This document shows positions 4,496-5,063 of a stretch of 5,063 nucleotides of DNA, one piece after another. The position numbers and the translations under genes were made by a program. The stretch comes from Thermoplasmata archaeon (GTDB lineage: Archaea; Thermoplasmatota; Thermoplasmata; Thermoplasmatales; Thermoplasmataceae): positions 1 to 5,063 of the forward strand of contig JAJZLW010000095.1 of the NCBI GenBank assembly GCA_021850505.1, in the 5' to 3' direction. The notes under the pieces were generated by a model. The model saw only the letters and a list, made by a program, of their open reading frames with translations, was not told the DNA's origin and did not search any database. Within the stretch, counting starts at the first letter, position 1, and every line of letters begins with the position of its first letter.

Positions 4496-5063
4496 ATGGT
4501 CGACAAGAGGGAAGCATTTTCCAACCGGGATAGAAATGTTTTCCTTATAACTGCAGACAGGGGCATTGATCGCGGTGCTCTTATTTCCAGGTATAGCAGG
4601 ACTGCATCACTTGATATTAGAGAGGTATACGACAAAGAATTCGCTGCAAACTCAGAAAGGGGTTCAGAGTTCTACAGGCGCGTATTCAGCGACTATGGCG
4701 ATGAGTCTGTAGCCGAGCTGGTTTTCGCTCAGGTAGGTGTGCAGGGTGTTTCAAATATTGTAAGTAAGATGATGGAAGACCTGCGCATTGGGCTATCTTT
4801 TATAGAAAAATCCTCCAGATATGTAAGATATGACAAAAAAGTAAATGGCAGATATCTCTATCTATCGGCGGATGAGGCAGGGATAAGTGGAAACCTGCAA
4901 ACAGAATATGATGATCTCTGCAGGGATCTTTTCACCTTCTACTCAGAATGTTATGGTCAAGTTACAGGATATTTTGAAAAAACCAATCCGATCGAGAATT
5001 GCGCATTCGCTAACAGGAAAGATTCCTCGGAATCCCTCTATTCAGATCTATCCGGAAACGAAA
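4496..5063 (+). CDS. ThyX-like (FAD-dependent thymidylate synthase superfamily) protein, 3' end outside window
   Basis: 189 codons are open from ATG 4496 to the window edge, with no stop. The sequence has the ThyX-like pattern of the long two-domain proteins (about 500 aa, from memory): SRYSRTASL (31-39), EFYRRVFSDYGDESVAELVFAQV (58-80), then SNIVSKMMEDLRIGLSFIEKSSRYVRYD (86-113). Canonical ThyX methylates dUMP with FAD, NADPH and methylene-tetrahydrofolate, using RHRxxSxNExSxRY. Aligned here, S101, E104, S106, R108 and Y109 are kept, but R-H-R becomes L96-R97-I98 and N becomes I103. So this N-terminal domain probably does not bind FAD/dUMP in the usual way; the missing C-terminal half may hold another domain. 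The ATG abuts the DUF35 stop (TAA then ATG, no gap) and has no clear SD, implying translational coupling. Family fairly sure; activity uncertain. Confidence 0.85.
   Translation, partial: MVDKREAFSNRDRNVFLITADRGIDRGALISRYSRTASLDIREVYDKEFAANSERGSEFYRRVFSDYGDESVAELVFAQVGVQGVSNIVSKMMEDLRIGLSFIEKSSRYVRYDKKVNGRYLYLSADEAGISGNLQTEYDDLCRDLFTFYSECYGQVTGYFEKTNPIENCAFANRKDSSESLYSDLSGNE

Noticed and set aside
4353..4635. Frames crossing the DUF35/ThyX-like junction on both strands (4353-4550 plus, 4435-4635 minus)
   Set aside because: Both are shadows of two genes with recognisable motifs and coupled start/stop codons.

Overview
The window looks like a chromosomal stretch from an archaeon, most likely an acidophilic Thermoplasmatales-type euryarchaeote. 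The evidence is an archaeal tRNA-Gln with an A1-U72 pair and no encoded CCA, the first nine codons of an archaea-specific tRNA methyltransferase (Trm56), a thiolase-DUF35 gene pair, and TATA boxes placed about 25-30 nt upstream of start codons. That placement implies leaderless or near-leaderless mRNAs for first genes, while internal operon genes carry Shine-Dalgarno (SD) sites. The lineage is an inference. I see no mobile elements, CRISPR array, integrase or rRNA.

Layout, left to right. Positions 1-986 are a minus-strand block: an unrecognised 134-aa protein (582-986), a two-HTH ArsR-like DNA-binding protein (40-540), and the extreme 5' end of trm56 (1-27). Positions 987-1166 are intergenic. 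They hold the promoter of the 134-aa gene, with an inverted repeat bracketing its TATA-like element, and a small hairpin just before the tRNA. A tRNA-Gln(CTG) lies at 1167-1239, followed by an unrecognised, largely helical protein (1310-1783; possible GTG start at 1274). That gene overlaps by 11 bp, tail to tail, with a minus-strand atypical short-chain dehydrogenase/epimerase (1773-2612).

Two back-to-back core promoters (about 2637-2681) separate the SDR gene from a rightward operon: a thiolase-superfamily protein (2709-3971), a DUF35 zinc-ribbon/OB-fold acyl-CoA-binding protein (3968-4495), and a ThyX-like protein cut off by the window end (4496-5063). The genes are tightly packed: a 4-nt ATGA overlap with a strong SD, then a stop codon directly abutting the next ATG.

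The most interesting signal is that the thiolase-like protein has Gly where the nucleophilic Cys of thiolases should be, while keeping the C-terminal GHPxGATG and HDAYT motifs. It is paired with a DUF35 partner, and no HMG-CoA synthase gene lies next to it. This makes it a poor candidate for the acetoacetyl-CoA thiolase of the mevalonate pathway. It may instead be a thiolase-fold enzyme with other chemistry, such as the Ltp2/DUF35 type of acyl-CoA aldolase. Its neighbours also have altered motifs: the SDR has YxxxR instead of YxxxK, and the N-terminal domain of the ThyX-like protein lacks most of the RHR motif.
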